DNA from: Taxillus chinensis
Taxonomy: Eukaryota > Streptophyta > Magnoliopsida > Santalales > Loranthaceae
Length of the DNA: 64,000 nucleotides
Assembly: GCA_023512835.1 (NCBI GenBank)
Contig: CM042089.1
Coordinates: 16,728,562 to 16,792,561 of the forward strand
Direction of reading: 5' to 3'
Under the pieces are notes generated by a model. It worked only from the letters and a program-made list of their open reading frames with translations. It made no database searches and was not told the origin of the DNA. Of the stretch, positions 1 to 11,562 are shown piece after piece (within the stretch, counting starts at the first letter, position 1; each line of letters starts with the position of its first letter). Both the position numbers and the translations under genes were made by a program.

Positions 1-371
1 GAAAGTTATATAGTAACTTATATTATAGTAACTTATATGAAAAATTACTATAATATCAAAATTCTTCGCCTCTTTCTGCCCGAGGTTGATTGTTTTCAAC
101 ACTTGTATAACTATTGCACACTCCATCTAAGGAGGCAAGAGAGACGAAAGGACCCCATGAACTATTGTAAGAATATTTAAATAATCTTAGAAAAACAAAA
201 TAATGATTGAAATTTTACAAAATGCAATTACAAGTACATTTGCATTTCACCACTTGTTTAAATTAGCTGAAACACGAGGCACATCCGACATAGCCTAGCA
301 CATGTAGTCGGTCACATGATATGTTATTGGGTCGCTCCGTGTTCCTCATCCACAACCCCAACAAAAAATAA

Positions 372-393
372 GATAAGACGATAAGCCCACGTG
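372..393 (+). promoter_or_regulatory. Light-response-like cluster upstream of PSB27
   Basis: Two GATAAG I-box motifs (372-377 and 380-385) are followed at once by a CACGTG G-box (388-393), 83-104 bp before the PSB27 start codon. I-box plus G-box pairs are known light-responsive modules of nuclear photosynthesis genes. No clear TATA box lies between the cluster and the ATG, which is common for such genes. The function is inferred from motif and position only. Confidence 0.6.
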
Positions 394-475
394 GCAATCA
401 ACAAAATCCTATTTCCTCCACTCTCCTCAGTCCTCGACCTCTCTCCGCCACCATCACCACCGCATTCTCTCTCCC

Positions 476-1003
476 ATGGCTTCTCCAACTCTCATAACTC
501 CAACCACTAAACCAAACCCTTTCCAAAGTCTCACCCGACCCAAACTCATCATCACTGGCCCCTCTGCCTCACTAGCCAACGCACACAGCCACCGCCGCCG
601 CAGGGAAGTAATCTCCACTGCCGCCTCCGGAATCCTGTCCGCTGGCATGTGGCTGCTCCCGCCGACGCCGGCTGCACTGGCGGCGTCCGATGAGGAGTAC
701 GTGAAGGAGACGGAGGATGTGATCAACAAGGTGAGAGCCACCGTCAACATCGACAGGAACGACCCCAAGGTGGTGGAGGCGGTGGCGCAGCTTCGGGAGG
801 CCTCCAACTCCTGGGTGGCTAAGTACCGGAGAGAGAAGGCTCTGCTAGCGCGGGCCTCGTTCCGCGACATTTACTCCGCACTCAACGCCGTGTCCGGCCA
901 CTATATCAGCTTCGGGCCGACCTCGCCGATTCCAGCGAAGCGGAAGGCCAGGATCCTGGAGGAGGTTGAGACGGCGGAGAAGGCCCTACAGAGAGGAAGA
1001 TAG
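476..1003 (+). CDS. PSB27: Photosystem II repair/assembly protein Psb27, chloroplast lumen
   Basis: A 175-residue single-exon ORF. Residues 1 to about 39 are Ser/Thr/Pro-rich and basic, as in a stroma-targeting transit peptide. Residues 40-43 are four arginines, followed by a hydrophobic stretch and an Ala-Leu-Ala site at 67-69, as in a twin-arginine lumen signal. The mature part, about 106 residues, begins near Ala70 and matches the Psb27 four-helix family, including the near-invariant stretches SNSWVAKYR, FRDIYSALNAVSGHY and PIPAKRKARILEE. Psb27 binds CP43 on the lumenal side during photosystem II assembly and repair. The sequence resembles the PSB27-H1 type more than LPA19. The ATG lies in a good plant context (CCATGGCT). 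The CDS is GC-rich compared with its AT-rich surroundings and shows no defect. It is the only intact host gene recognised here. Confidence 0.95.
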   Translation: MASPTLITPTTKPNPFQSLTRPKLIITGPSASLANAHSHRRRREVISTAASGILSAGMWLLPPTPAALAASDEEYVKETEDVINKVRATVNIDRNDPKVVEAVAQLREASNSWVAKYRREKALLARASFRDIYSALNAVSGHYISFGPTSPIPAKRKARILEEVETAEKALQRGR

Positions 1004-1886
1004 ATTGCCATTTTATTTTGTTTTAATATTAAACAATGTATTAGTTTTATTTTTGCTGAGTTTAACTGAAAATTATGTTTCTAGTGTTTAATATTCGTGG
1101 TTTGGTGAAACAATTGGTCATGGATTGAGAGATTTGTTGCGGCCACTGATTACCGTTTTTTTCACTTCTAATTCGTAACCCTGGATCAATACTCTGCAAA
1201 TAAACTTTTCTTTACCCTGTTTACTGGATTGAATTTTCACTTCTTGGAGCATAAATAAAGCTAAAATGATTTTAGGGTTTTAATAAAAATGATATTTGGC
1301 TACTAACCGATCATTTCTCAGATTATTTATTTTTTTATGGATGTCATGTATTTGAATTTTAAAAGTTTGAAACATAATAGTGACTTTTTATGTATGCCCT
1401 CAAATAGTCTAGAGTTGGTAATTAACATATGAAGTGATTACACAATAAGTGCTATTTTAAATTTACTTGTACAATGATACAAAAGATATTTTTGTACTTC
1501 ATGATACATTACACATGATACAATCATTTTAAATTCCAAATTCATGTTTATATAAGTCAATAATTCTCAATTATGGACCCATGTCTAAGAAAAAAACTAG
1601 TATGAGTTTACAAATGTTAACATAGAGCAAAGCAAGTTATTACCTCAATATGAGAGCCTACTTTGTAGCATCAGCAGTTAATTTTAATCGGCACCTAAAA
1701 AAGAATTTAACAACCTAGGATGAGCGCGAATGCTTAGTAGGTGACTTGTAACACCATATCATCCGATAACTTAACTAAAACCTAGAATATTACATGTCAA
1801 ATGTATTTGTGTCACTAATAATCTAACTTACCCATTTACCCCAAAAGTCACAAAAAACATCATATTGCATATATCATAGTTAATAT
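1004..1886. other. PSB27 3' UTR and AT-rich intergenic DNA
   Basis: AT-rich sequence with no coding potential. Possible polyadenylation signals follow the stop codon, including an AATAAA at 1254-1259. No repeat or RNA gene was recognised. Confidence 0.6.
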
Positions 1887-3045
1887 TGTTGGACCCCATT
1901 TCATCTAGGTCAGATGCACCCTTCCACTAGCAGGGAAGCCCAAAATTGAGAACCTCTCATTCAAGCCCTAAAGTGCCCCGAGGCCAAGACCAGATGATAG
2001 AGAATGAAATTTGGAGAACAGCGCACTTGACCGTGTACAAATTCCGAGTTCAGATGAAGAAGCAAGGGCTAAAACAGTCATAGTCCAAAAAAGTCAAATT
2101 CAGAACATTCCATGATACGGAATGAGCTTTCAATCATTCGGAATAAGCCTCAATGATACGGAGTAAGGATCCAAGCCTTTTACGGATCCGGAATAAGCCT
2201 CAATGATACGGAGTAAGGATCCGAACCTTCCACTAGCATGGAGTAAGGATTCAAGCCTTCTACTAATCCGGAATAATCTTCAATGAAACGAAGTAAGGCT
2301 CCAAGCCTTCCATTGATCTGGAATAAGCATCAATGATATGAAGTAAGGATCCAAGCCTTCCACTGATACGGAGTAAGGATCCGAGCCTTCCACTAGCACG
2401 GAATAAGGACTTAATGATACGGAGTAAGGATCTGAGCCTTTCACTAGCACGGAATAAGGCCTCAATGATATGGAGTAAGGATCCAAGCCTTCAACTAGCA
2501 CGGGACAAAGACTCAATGATACGGAGTAAGGATCTGAGGCTTCTACTAACACGGAATAAGGCCTCAATGATACGGAGTAAGGATCTGAGCCTTCCACTGA
2601 TCCGGAATAAGCCTCAATGATACAGAATAAAGATCTGAGCCTTCCACTAGCATGGAGTAAAGGTCTGAGTCTTCCATTGATCCGGAATAAGCCTTAATGA
2701 TACGGAGTAAGGATCCGAGCCTTCCACCAGCACTGAGTAAGGATTCGAGTCTTCCACTGATTCAAAATAAGCCTTAATGATATGGAGTCAAGATCCAAGC
2801 CTTCCACTGATCCGGAATAAGCCTCAATGATACTGAGTAAGAATCTGAGCCTTCCTTTGATTCAGAATAAGCCTCATTGATACAGAGTAAGGATTCGAGC
2901 TTTCCACTAACTCAGAAATCATCCTCATAACGCAGAATAAGCTTCAAGTCAACTTTAACTCTCTGACCTTCGACTCTGCTGACCTTTGACTATCGCGATT
3001 TGGCTTTATATCCACCAGCTCTCTCGCTGTTTGTTTACAGGATGT
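1887..3045 (+). mobile_element. Degenerate LTR-like fragment containing a tandem array
   Basis: The segment opens TGTTGGACCCCATTTC, close to the sense-strand start of the Ogre-type LTR at 38248 (TGTTGAACCCCATTTTGACC). It carries the same kind of CGGARTAAG repeats as that LTR and has a TATA-like TTTATATCC near 3005. No internal region, primer site or target duplication was found, so this is a guess that it is a truncated LTR or solo-LTR remnant. Confidence 0.45.
2113..2949 (+). repeat. Two-part 50/80-bp tandem array (CGGAGTAAGG / CGGAATAAGC)
   Basis: The array is built from a 30-bp part starting TGATACGGAGTAAGGATCCG and a 20-bp part, TGATCCGGAATAAGCCTCAA. They usually alternate as 30+20 and sometimes run 30+30+20, giving 50-bp and 80-bp periods. 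About a dozen diverged units are visible. The apparent ORFs on both strands here are products of the repeat, not proteins. Confidence 0.9.
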
Positions 3046-3369
3046 ATTTTTATTAGCTAGACAAATGCTTTTCAATGCCTATCGGATACATGTGCTCACA
3101 ACAAAATAAAAAAGCAATCACAAACTATCTTATTTTTTGCACAGTCATCCAACCACTAGACAAAAGCTAAAATCTTATAATAAACAAAGGCCGACATGCA
3201 TAAGAGAGAAATAATGCACATTAATGATGGTCCAGCCAAATTCTGTCATCCCATAAAAAGATGTTCACTCCCCACAATAAAAAGAGCTCATTAATATAGA
3301 ATGTCTTCTTTTTCCCGAATATAAAGCCAAAAACATAAAGCTCTCTCCCTCTTTCTCTCTCTCCGAGAC

Positions 3370-3410
<41 letters not shown>

Positions 3411-4933
3411 CGTTTTTTCCAGTCTTACAAAACAATTTCTCACCTTTCTCATTCCAACCATCAGAATTTCCATTCAAAACCAGAAAAAGGGAGCCAATGC
3501 AATTCCTTCCTCTTCCATCTCCATACCCATCAAATTCAAAAAAACAAGAAAAAAAAAATCATTCTCCATAGTTTCACTGTGCAAGTCTCCGTCAGATTGG
3601 GGAGGTGGGTTTTCGATGCCGACGAGTGGTCTTGGACGTGGTGCCTCTATCGGAGTCGATTCACCCCACATCGATTCATGATTTTTGGTTTTGTTGTATC
3701 TTTAAATTTATTTTTGCTGTAATTATTTGTTTTCACTTTTCTTACTTTATGTTGTAATGTGTAAGATGTAATATGTTAAAAAAACAACAAAAGGAGAGGA
3801 AAAGGGAGTGATTTAATGTCGTCCTTGCACACACCACACCATAGTTTCAATTGTTATTTTTTTGTGTAAGACAACCCTTAAGTTTGTATATATTTAAGAA
3901 TAAAGCCTAAAAAAAGAAACAAAAAAAACAAAAAGGCAAAACTAAAAAAAATCATTAACAACACAAATAAATATAATAACTTAATTTCGTTTTATACTAT
4001 CAATCGGGGTAGACCAATATTCAAGAAGGTAACAATCATATCTATCCCTCGACAGTAAGACCAATAATAAAACGGTTCCAGTAAACCATTACACATGGAA
4101 CCAACATGCTTCTAACAAATAAAAAACACTAAGAAAAATAAGGAAGTAAGAAAATAAATAGAAACCTCCTCCTCCTAAAGGGTGCTGTAGGGGTGTTAAT
4201 CCTTGCCTACACGAAATCAACCCCGAACTCTTATCTGGTAATGTAGACCACCCACATTTTAAATGACCAACTGCACCCCAAAAAATAGTTGGTTGTGACT
4301 CTGTACATTTCATCATTCGGTTGCGGCCCGGACGCAAACCGGCAATAACAATCACGTATATAACATAGCCGTCACACATATATAACAATGGGTCTTCCTC
4401 CCAAAGAAACCATAATACATCAAATCGAACAATGATAATAATCAATAAGAAACTAAATCATCAACACCGTTTGGGGCCATTACCACCTTTCACTAAACAT
4501 TAGGAACCATCATTCTCAATTTCAAAGCATTTAAGACCATTATCCCTGCTCACAAAGCCTTGAGGAACATTATCCCATATCACAAGGCCATACGGACCAT
4601 CATCCCAAAAGACAGACCTTAGACATTTTCATTCTGCTACACAAAACATTAAGGACCATTATACCATATCACGTAAAACATTAGCATTTTAAAGCATCAA
4701 TAACTTTCATCATTTGTATACTGTTTAGTGAACAAAGTTCTCAACTAGCTCAATCAATAACAATACAACCATTATCATCATATCATAGGATATAACACAT
4801 CAACAAACCAAAGCATAACCCATAAATGACAGAAATCATAAACATGAGTTCAATTCAATAGTATGCCCACAGTTGACACACGCAACATCTATAAAATCAA
4901 TCGAATCATATCATAGGTTTCCTTTGGGGTTAC
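3046..4933. other. Non-coding DNA left of the Ogre-type element
   Basis: No supportable gene. The segment contains a CT microsatellite and AT-rich DNA. At about 4480-4700 there is a weak repeat of the form 'aggaccattatcccatatcac'. Because the big element inserted at 4934-4938, this DNA and the DNA from 38254 were once contiguous. They may belong to an old antisense gypsy-type LTR, but I could not define its ends. Confidence 0.5.
3372..3408 (+). repeat. (CT)n microsatellite
   Basis: Uninterrupted CT dinucleotides. Arg/Glu- and Leu/Ser-type ORFs overlapping it are low-complexity artefacts. Confidence 0.95.
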
Positions 4934-6882
4934 CTGAGTGTCATCACCTGTTTTTGACCGGGCTCGTACTAGCTTTTGTGAAAGGATTCCATGCTAGTTC
5001 ATTCAGTTGATCCTAGAGTCATCCCTGCACAAGGCTCGCACAAACCATTAAAGAAAAGAAAAACACATAGTTGCCACCAAACAAATTAGAGGTGTGATTG
5101 GGCACCTAGAAAAAGAAAAGTCCACGGTTCCAGAGAATTAGGTTCGGGAGTCGGTTACGTGTAGGGAAGGAAGAAAAACTCTTGCACCCCCACAACGCCC
5201 AAAATTGATACCTAGTCTTGATTTATGGGTATTTGCTTGCATTATTCAAAAGGAAGTTATTTTTATGTATTTTTCATTTTAGGAAAAAAAATAGCTTTTA
5301 GGATCTAGGCCTTAAAACAAAAAAGGATTTAAAGTAAAAACGGGGCATTCTAATTTTAGAAAAAGAATGTGGGATCTAGGCCCATGTGACAGTATTGCAG
5401 TTTTTAAAAGAAAACAAATGTAATTTCCTTTTTTAGAAAAGACAACAAAAACAATTTGAATTCAAATATAAAAATACTGTCACAATTGATATTGGCTCAG
5501 GCAGTCTAGGATATGAGCATCTAGGACTCAACCCCATGACCACCAAGCCCTTATTTTAATTTTTTTAGAAAACATACTCTTTGCTTATCCTTTTTAATTT
5601 TTGAAGAAAAAAAGGAATGTGAGTTTAAAAGAAAACTGTTTACTTCAAAACATTTGAGCAAAGAAGCCTTAACAGTTTAAATATGAAGAAATTAAAGACA
5701 AAAACCTGGATAAATTTTTATGGCCAAGCTTGGAGATCCTCCTTTAAAAAGTCTCCCTGAAAATACAAGGTGTTAGAAAGAAAAATGCAGCTTTCCTTTC
5801 CCGCCTTGAATCTGCGTCTACGCTTCTAGACTGTTTGCTCCTTGCTTTGGAAGGGCCTCCTTTGATAATTGATGTTTGATGTTCCCACTGGATGGCATCC
5901 CCATTGGTGCCTTCTACCGTTGGAAGAGGACAATCAATTCTGGGTCTTTTCTCTTGAGGATCCTTGAATATTCTCTCTCTGCTTTTTTACTCTCTCTAAA
6001 ATAATCTCTTCTGATACGTGATCCCCTCCTGATACTTGATAATTGATGCCCCCCCCTCTCTGCCTCTTGGGGCAGTCTATTTATAGGAACCCCAAGGGAG
6101 ACAGCCCATGCCTCGGCATTTATTGGATGCCTTACAGTCCCCATGAGTCAACTACATCGTTCCAATGAATTAATGACTTTGGAAATGGGATTCTCGGTTC
6201 CCAGCGATTTACAATAATTCACAGTTCCCGTGCTTTGAAAAAGGAGTCTCAATGCCTGAAAATAAATAAATCGTTTGAGATTATTTAATCCTTTGTTGTA
6301 CCTGGACGCCTTGGTGGGTAAGGGCTGAATGCATTTCCGGATGTATTGGAGCTGTTGGGAATTAATAGTTATGCAGTCCCAGGGTCAACTGTGATGTCCC
6401 AAGGAAAATGGCATTTAATTACAGAGGTCTTCCATCCCTATGCTCAAAAATGGAGTTCCAAGACATTTGAATTTAATAGTCGGAGACTCCTCAATTCCCA
6501 CGCTTGAAAGGGGGGTTCTGAGACACTGGTTGTAATGACCCGTGTCTTGGGTAGAACAAGCTGGAACGAAGATGAACAATACCCTGGGCGAATGCTTGGG
6601 TCGAAAGGTGGAAGACCCGAAGATTTGGGTCGTAGGGTCGAAGACCGAGGGTCGAAGTTTGAAGGTTTGAGGGTCGAAGGTTTGATCTTCGAGACAGATC
6701 TTCGAGGCCGTGTTTCCAGCGAGTCTTCGAGGGAGTGTTTCTATGAGTCTTCGTGGCTTGGTTGTTAGAGAGTGTAATGAGCTCAAGTGGGAGCGTAGAG
6801 GCTGCGTGTGACAATGACCACGTTCGGATTGTGGGTATTTTGTCATGTGTGGAAGCGGAGTGGTTAGTTCATGTTTCATTTA

Positions 6883-7013
6883 TCAAAACTATGTCGTTTT
6901 GATGGTGGGATTTCATTTATCAAAACTACGTCGTTTTGATGGTGAGATTTCATTTATCAAAACTACGCCGTTTTGATGGTGGGATTTCATTTATCAAAAC
7001 TATGTCGTTTTGA
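6883..7013 (+). promoter_or_regulatory. Four near-palindromes at 37-bp spacing in a gypsy-like LTR
   Basis: The 20-mer TCAAAACTACGTCGTTTTGA, with small variants, starts at 6883, 6920, 6957 and 6994, an exact 37-bp period. Its arms TCAAAAC/GTTTTGA are inverted around an ACGT-containing core. A TATATAA box follows at 7025-7031, 12 bp after the last copy. The same arrangement recurs in two other LTRs of the family. A role as an enhancer or bZIP-type binding array is inferred. Confidence 0.8.
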
Positions 7014-7024
7014 TAAGTGAGGTC

Positions 7025-7031
7025 TATATAA
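7025..7031 (+). promoter_or_regulatory. LTR TATA box
   Basis: TATATAAGG directly downstream of the palindrome array. It is conserved at the same spacing in the copies at 13459-13465 (minus strand) and 40886-40892. Confidence 0.65.
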
Positions 7032-7087
7032 GGAGGAGCTCTCTTTGTTTTAGGTTTAGGGTTTTTGTTGTCAGCCGCCGCAGCCGT

Positions 7088-7135
<48 letters not shown>

Positions 7136-9411
7136 TTGAGAGAGAGAGCTCCAGTTCGTGGCTGCCGTTGTCATTCCCGTGGTTGGACGGCGTTAGGCGT
7201 GGAGGCAAGAGCGTGGAGGATCTTTGAGGTAGGGGTTCTGTCTTTCCTGGTCTGTCCCGGGATTAGGCCCTGTGTAGAAGATTTATAGATTTTCTATTGT
7301 TGTTGCTATAATATTTATATGTAAATTCATATAGGTGTGACCTCCTATATGAATGTTGGCCTTTAATGGCATCTTGGTGTGATTCTGACCAGTGCATGTT
7401 AAATGTTCGATAAAATGCCTGTGTGAATATGCCTAGGATGTGTTTGATAATATGCCTGTGTGGCTGGATTTGTGAGTTTGTGAATGTATGCATGCTAAGT
7501 GTTTGATATTATGCCTGTATGGCCACGTTGTGCTGCATGTTTGCTTGTACACCCGGTGGCTGTGGAAGCCCAGGCCTGTTTTATTGAACCCGGTGGCTGT
7601 GGAAGCCCGGGACTGTTTATGTTAGCCTGTAAGGCTGTGGGAACTATTTGCTTGAGAGGCGGTTAAACTATTTGCCTGAGAGGTGGTTAAATCATTGGCC
7701 TGAAGAGACGGTTAAATTACTTGCTTGAGGTGGTTAAAGTGTTAGCTTATGGGGCCGTGGAGCCTGTGTGGTCATGGTGAGGTTGCGCCCGTTTGCGTGG
7801 TGTGTTTCCTTGTTATATGTTTCTGCCACTTCATCGCACTGGTACACGCTCTCATATAGATGATAGGTGCATGGGATGGGTTGGGGGAGACTTGATCCCT
7901 ACTGAGCTGTGGTTGCTCACCCCTCCTACTGTGATGTGTTTTCTTTCAGGAACCTACAGGCGTTAGGTGAAATCCCGAGGTGGAAGACTATATTTGCTTT
8001 ACCGTTTCTTTTTGATTATGTTATTTTATGGAAATTGATGTAACCCCATTGGGGAGATATTGTAATGAGGAGTTTAATGTAATAGAAGCATGTTTTGGAC
8101 ACGTTTGTAATGTTTGAATTTAATGAATATATGATTTTGTCTCTCCGAATCAGCGGCCTTATTATGCATTAATAGGTCCTTATTCCGCACTAATGAGGTT
8201 ATTCCGCATCAATGGACTTAGCTCAGATTTTACCAAGTTTGACCACCGGATTTGGGCTTATTCCGCATTAATGGGCTTAGCTCGGATTTGACCAAGTTTG
8301 ACCACCGAATTTGGGCTTAGTCCGCATCAATTGGTCCTTATTCTGCATCAATGGGTCATTATTCCGCATTAATGGTCTTAGCTCGAATTTGACCATGTTT
8401 GACCACCGGATTTGGGGTTAGTCCGCATCAACGGGCTTAGCCCGGATTTGACCGCCGGATTTGGGTTTCCCCAAAAATTTTTGTGTGTGGGCTTGGCCGC
8501 CACGTGGCGCCTCTACTTGGGCTTCCTTAGGCCTCTCTTGTTCTCACTTGCTGTGTAAGGAGAGTGTCTTTGTATATATACTGGGCGAAGGAGAAGCAAA
8601 ACTAGCAATGTGGGACAAACATGCATATGAAGAACCAAAATTCGTGGAAAATTGATAGATTTATGGGGCAACTTCAAAAATTTAGAAATTTCTGCACAAA
8701 GCTCGGATTGGGGCCAAATTAGTCTTGTTTTCCTCAAAATTCTGTTATCTATCTTCTGAAAGTGGAATCACTCCAAAAGGATCAGCCATTTAGGAGAAAA
8801 GTGGGAAATACCGCACAGAGGTACATGATAAAGTGAGCATTCTGCCTGTCCGATTCAAAAATTCATAGTTAATTGAACAGAACTCGGATTACCCTAAAAC
8901 CAGTTGTAGATGATAGATAAAGATGTTATATAACTAATTCAATTGACTTTATTCAGATCCAATAGGTATTGAGAAAGTTATTGGAAAAATAGTGCGCTGC
9001 ACACTGGTTGTCTCCCCCAAATTTGTACAAGGTTTGGTTGCCAACTTTGAAAAATCGTAACTAATTGAATATAGCCTGGACTGGAATATTCTCAAACCAA
9101 TTGGAAATGATAGATAAAGATTTTATCTAATCAACGCAATTAACTTTGTTGGATTACGACAAGTATTGGGGAAGTTATTAATAAAATAGCGGGCTGCACA
9201 TCGGTTGTCCAATTCAACTTGGTACTTTTGTCATAATCATTTCATTTCTTCTCGGAATCAAGTGTGGTCAAGTGCGTTGTCCTCCAAATGTCATCCTCTA
9301 TCACTTAAAGCATGTCTTGGGGCATATAAAGGTCTCCCAAAGTGGTCCTTAGTCTTGCGGTCTTTCGTCGAGTACGGTTGTGATCTAACCCGGTCAAAAT
9401 GGGGTTCAACA

Positions 9412-9424
9412 GCTGCCCCTCTTT
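9412..9424 (-). other. Polypurine tract of the Ogre-type element
   Basis: On the minus strand, AAAGAGGGGCAGC abuts the TGTTGAACCCC start of the 3' LTR. That is the position and composition expected of the plus-strand-synthesis primer tract in LTR retrotransposons. Confidence 0.7.
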
Positions 9425-11343
9425 GTGCATTGTTTGTATGTAAATGATGTACAAAGATAACCAACTACCCATTTTGACTGGTTAGATCTCCTTGGTCATT
9501 TCCCATAAGATCTGATTCCTTGGATTTTGGCATTGCTGTGAGATTGATGTGACATCTTTGGTCAAATACGATATTTTGGATCGAACAGCTTCTAGGACTG
9601 TGCAGGTGATATCGTGGGCTATGAGGGTGGCTTCTTGGGATGAATAGCTTCTTGGGCTATGACACGACATCTTGGGTCGAAAATGAGTGACATCTTGGGT
9701 CGATTAGCTTCTTGGGCTATGAGGGTGGCTTCTTGGGATGAATAGCTTTTTAGGCTATGACACGACATCTTGGGTCGAAAATGAGTGACATCTTGGGTCG
9801 ATTAGCTTCTTGGGCTAGGAGGGTGGCTTCTTGGGCTGAATAGCTTCTTGAGCTATGACACGACATCTTGGGTCGAAAATGAGTGACATCTTGGGTTGAT
9901 TAGCTTTTTGTGTTATGAGGGTGGCTTCTTGGGCTGAATAACTTCTTGGGCTATGACACGACATCTTGGGTTGAAAATGAGTGACATCTTTGGTCGATTA
10001 GCTTCTTGTGCTATGAGGGTGGCTTCTTGGGCCGAATAGCTTCTTGGGTTATAAGGGTGGCTTCTGGCCGAATAATAGCGTCTTGGGCTATAAAGGTGGC
10101 TTCTTGGGCCAAATAGCTTCTTGGGCTATAAGAGTGGCTTCTTGGGCCGAATAATAGCGTCTCGGGCTATAAAGGTGGCTTCTTGGGCCGAATAATAGCA
10201 TCTCGGGCTATAAAGGTGGCTTCTTAGGCCAAATAGCTTCTTGGGCTATGAGGGTGGCTTCTTGGGCCAAATAATAGCGTCTCGGACTATAAAGGTGGCT
10301 TCTTGGGCTATGAGGGTGGCTTCTTGGGCCAAATAATGAGTGACATCTTGGGTCGATTAGCTTCTTGGGCTATGAGAATGGCGTCTAGGGCCTATGTGGT
10401 GACATCTCGGGTCAAATAGCTTCTTGGGCTATGAGGGTGGCTTCTTGGGCCGAATAATAGTGAGATAGCATCTTGGGCTATGGATAGGTGACTCTATCAT
10501 GGCTCCCTCTATGAGTTCACTCTAAGAGATCGCTCTACGAGATAACCACTCAAGAGTCATGCTTGGGCTTACGATCTTGGTCTGTCGGGGTTTAGTTCTT
10601 TGATTCTGAAAGGGAATTTTGCTCGTTGAGGGTGAGTCCTCATCGGTCTTTAGAGACGGTCTTTGAAGCTTAACTGGTGGTGGATGATAAGATGAATCCT
10701 CATGCCATTCTGATATGTAGGCAATCCTGTAAGTAAGAAGAGCAAACATGCTAGGATGTATGCTAATGATGCATGAAGATGTTGATTCTTGCATGAATGC
10801 ATGTGAATTTGTGATTAAGTTTTGAAGCCTTTTTTATTTCGAATGAGGCCGGTGGGTGCCTTTTGTTCTTTTTACTTGCAAGAGATTGGGACTTTGGTAT
10901 CACTTTGTGTTGGCACCCCCAAAAAGTGAATTGATTTTCTTCGTGAATATTTGGATGTGGCATCTAGGGCCGATGGAAAGTGACGTTGATGGTCAAAGTG
11001 GATGGACATTGAGGAGATGACTTCTAGGGTTGAAAGGAAATGACTTCTAGGGTCAAAATTGGTAGCTTGATCCAGGCTCCCTTTACGAGTTCACTCCAAG
11101 AGATCGCTCTACAAGGTTACCTTCCAGTATCACATGATTGGTGACTTGACCCTCATGGTTGATTTTCTGAAAAGAGGCTCTTAAGGTGCAATCGCTTTGG
11201 TGTAGCTGGCTAGCTGCTTCTTGGGCATAGATGTTTCTAGGGCACCTCTTGGGGAAAAGGATGAGGCCCTTTGTCCCCAACTTGAGGAGCTCCTCTGCTG
11301 ATATGGTGACAACTTATTTAGAGAATACGTGACCTTTCTGAAA
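9425..11343 (-). other. Non-coding 3' internal region of the Ogre-type element
   Basis: It lies between the polypurine tract and the copia insertion. It includes the 98-bp and roughly 49-bp repeat arrays and then unique DNA with scattered variants of 'gacttctagggtcaaaa'. No domain of pol is recognisable on either strand. Confidence 0.65.
9623..10480 (-). repeat. 98-bp tandem array passing into a shorter related array
   Basis: Units beginning GAGGGTGGCTTCTTGGG start at 9623, 9721, 9819, 9917 and 10015, an exact 98-bp spacing. From about 10020 to 10450 the array changes to shorter units of about 49 bp, of the form GGTGGCTTCTTGGGCCGAAT. All share the core CTTCTTGGGC. Tandem arrays just before the 3' LTR are a known feature of Ogre/TAT elements. 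Confidence 0.9.
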
Positions 11344-11562
11344 AATACTTGTTAGATCAAGCCCAGAATTTGGATAATGCTGATAAAGCCCTATGTAATT
11401 TGATTTGAGATCTTTTGTGTTTTGTCTTTAATCATTGCAGAAGATATGTTATTAATCCGGAGATACACTCGTAAGAGCAAAGCTAAGGACAGGATACATA
11501 ATCCTGATCCGGATGAGAGTGAGTGTCGTCAAACACTTGGTAAATAACCAAATCCCTCATAC

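Larger units (their letters stand above)
6531..8143 (+). mobile_element. Truncated gypsy-like LTR nested in the Ogre-type 3' LTR
   Basis: It starts TGTAATGACCCGTG, the same terminus as the LTR at 28131 and the reverse complement of the end at 14099. It shares with that family the near-palindromic promoter repeats, a TATA box, a GA microsatellite (7090-7131), direct-repeat text such as GGTGGCTGTGGAAGCCC, and the block CTGAGCTGTGGTTGCTCACCC near 7900. The expected ...GGGGCGTGACA terminus is absent. The sequence runs straight into Ogre LTR DNA near 8143, so its 3' end was lost by a deletion that also removed host DNA. Confidence 0.8.
4939..9411 (-). mobile_element. 3' LTR of the Ogre-type element
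   Basis: On the plus strand it runs from TGTCATCACC to GGGGTTCAACA; in element sense it is TGTTGAACCCC...GATGACA. It aligns with the 5' LTR in two blocks (4939 to about 6530, and about 8144-9411). Between the blocks sits a foreign LTR fragment, and about 265 bp present in the other copy (about 36690-36955) is missing. It contains repeated TTATTCCGCAT motifs at 8155-8460 (sense ATGCGGAATAAG). Confidence 0.85.

Noticed and set aside
454..870. Minus-strand ORF over PSB27
   Set aside because: Shadow of the GC-rich PSB27 coding sequence.
2280..2597. ORF with DPYSVSL repeats, and its plus-strand counterpart
   Set aside because: Pure translation of the CGGAGTAAGG tandem array; no independent coding evidence.
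3265..3477. Arg/Glu-rich ORFs over CT/GA microsatellites (also 6950-7288 and 28397-28690)
   Set aside because: Low-complexity translation of dinucleotide repeats.
3616..3681. Short 21-codon ORF after a pyrimidine-rich leader-like stretch
   Set aside because: Too short and without a recognisable family; could be a gene fragment but cannot be supported.
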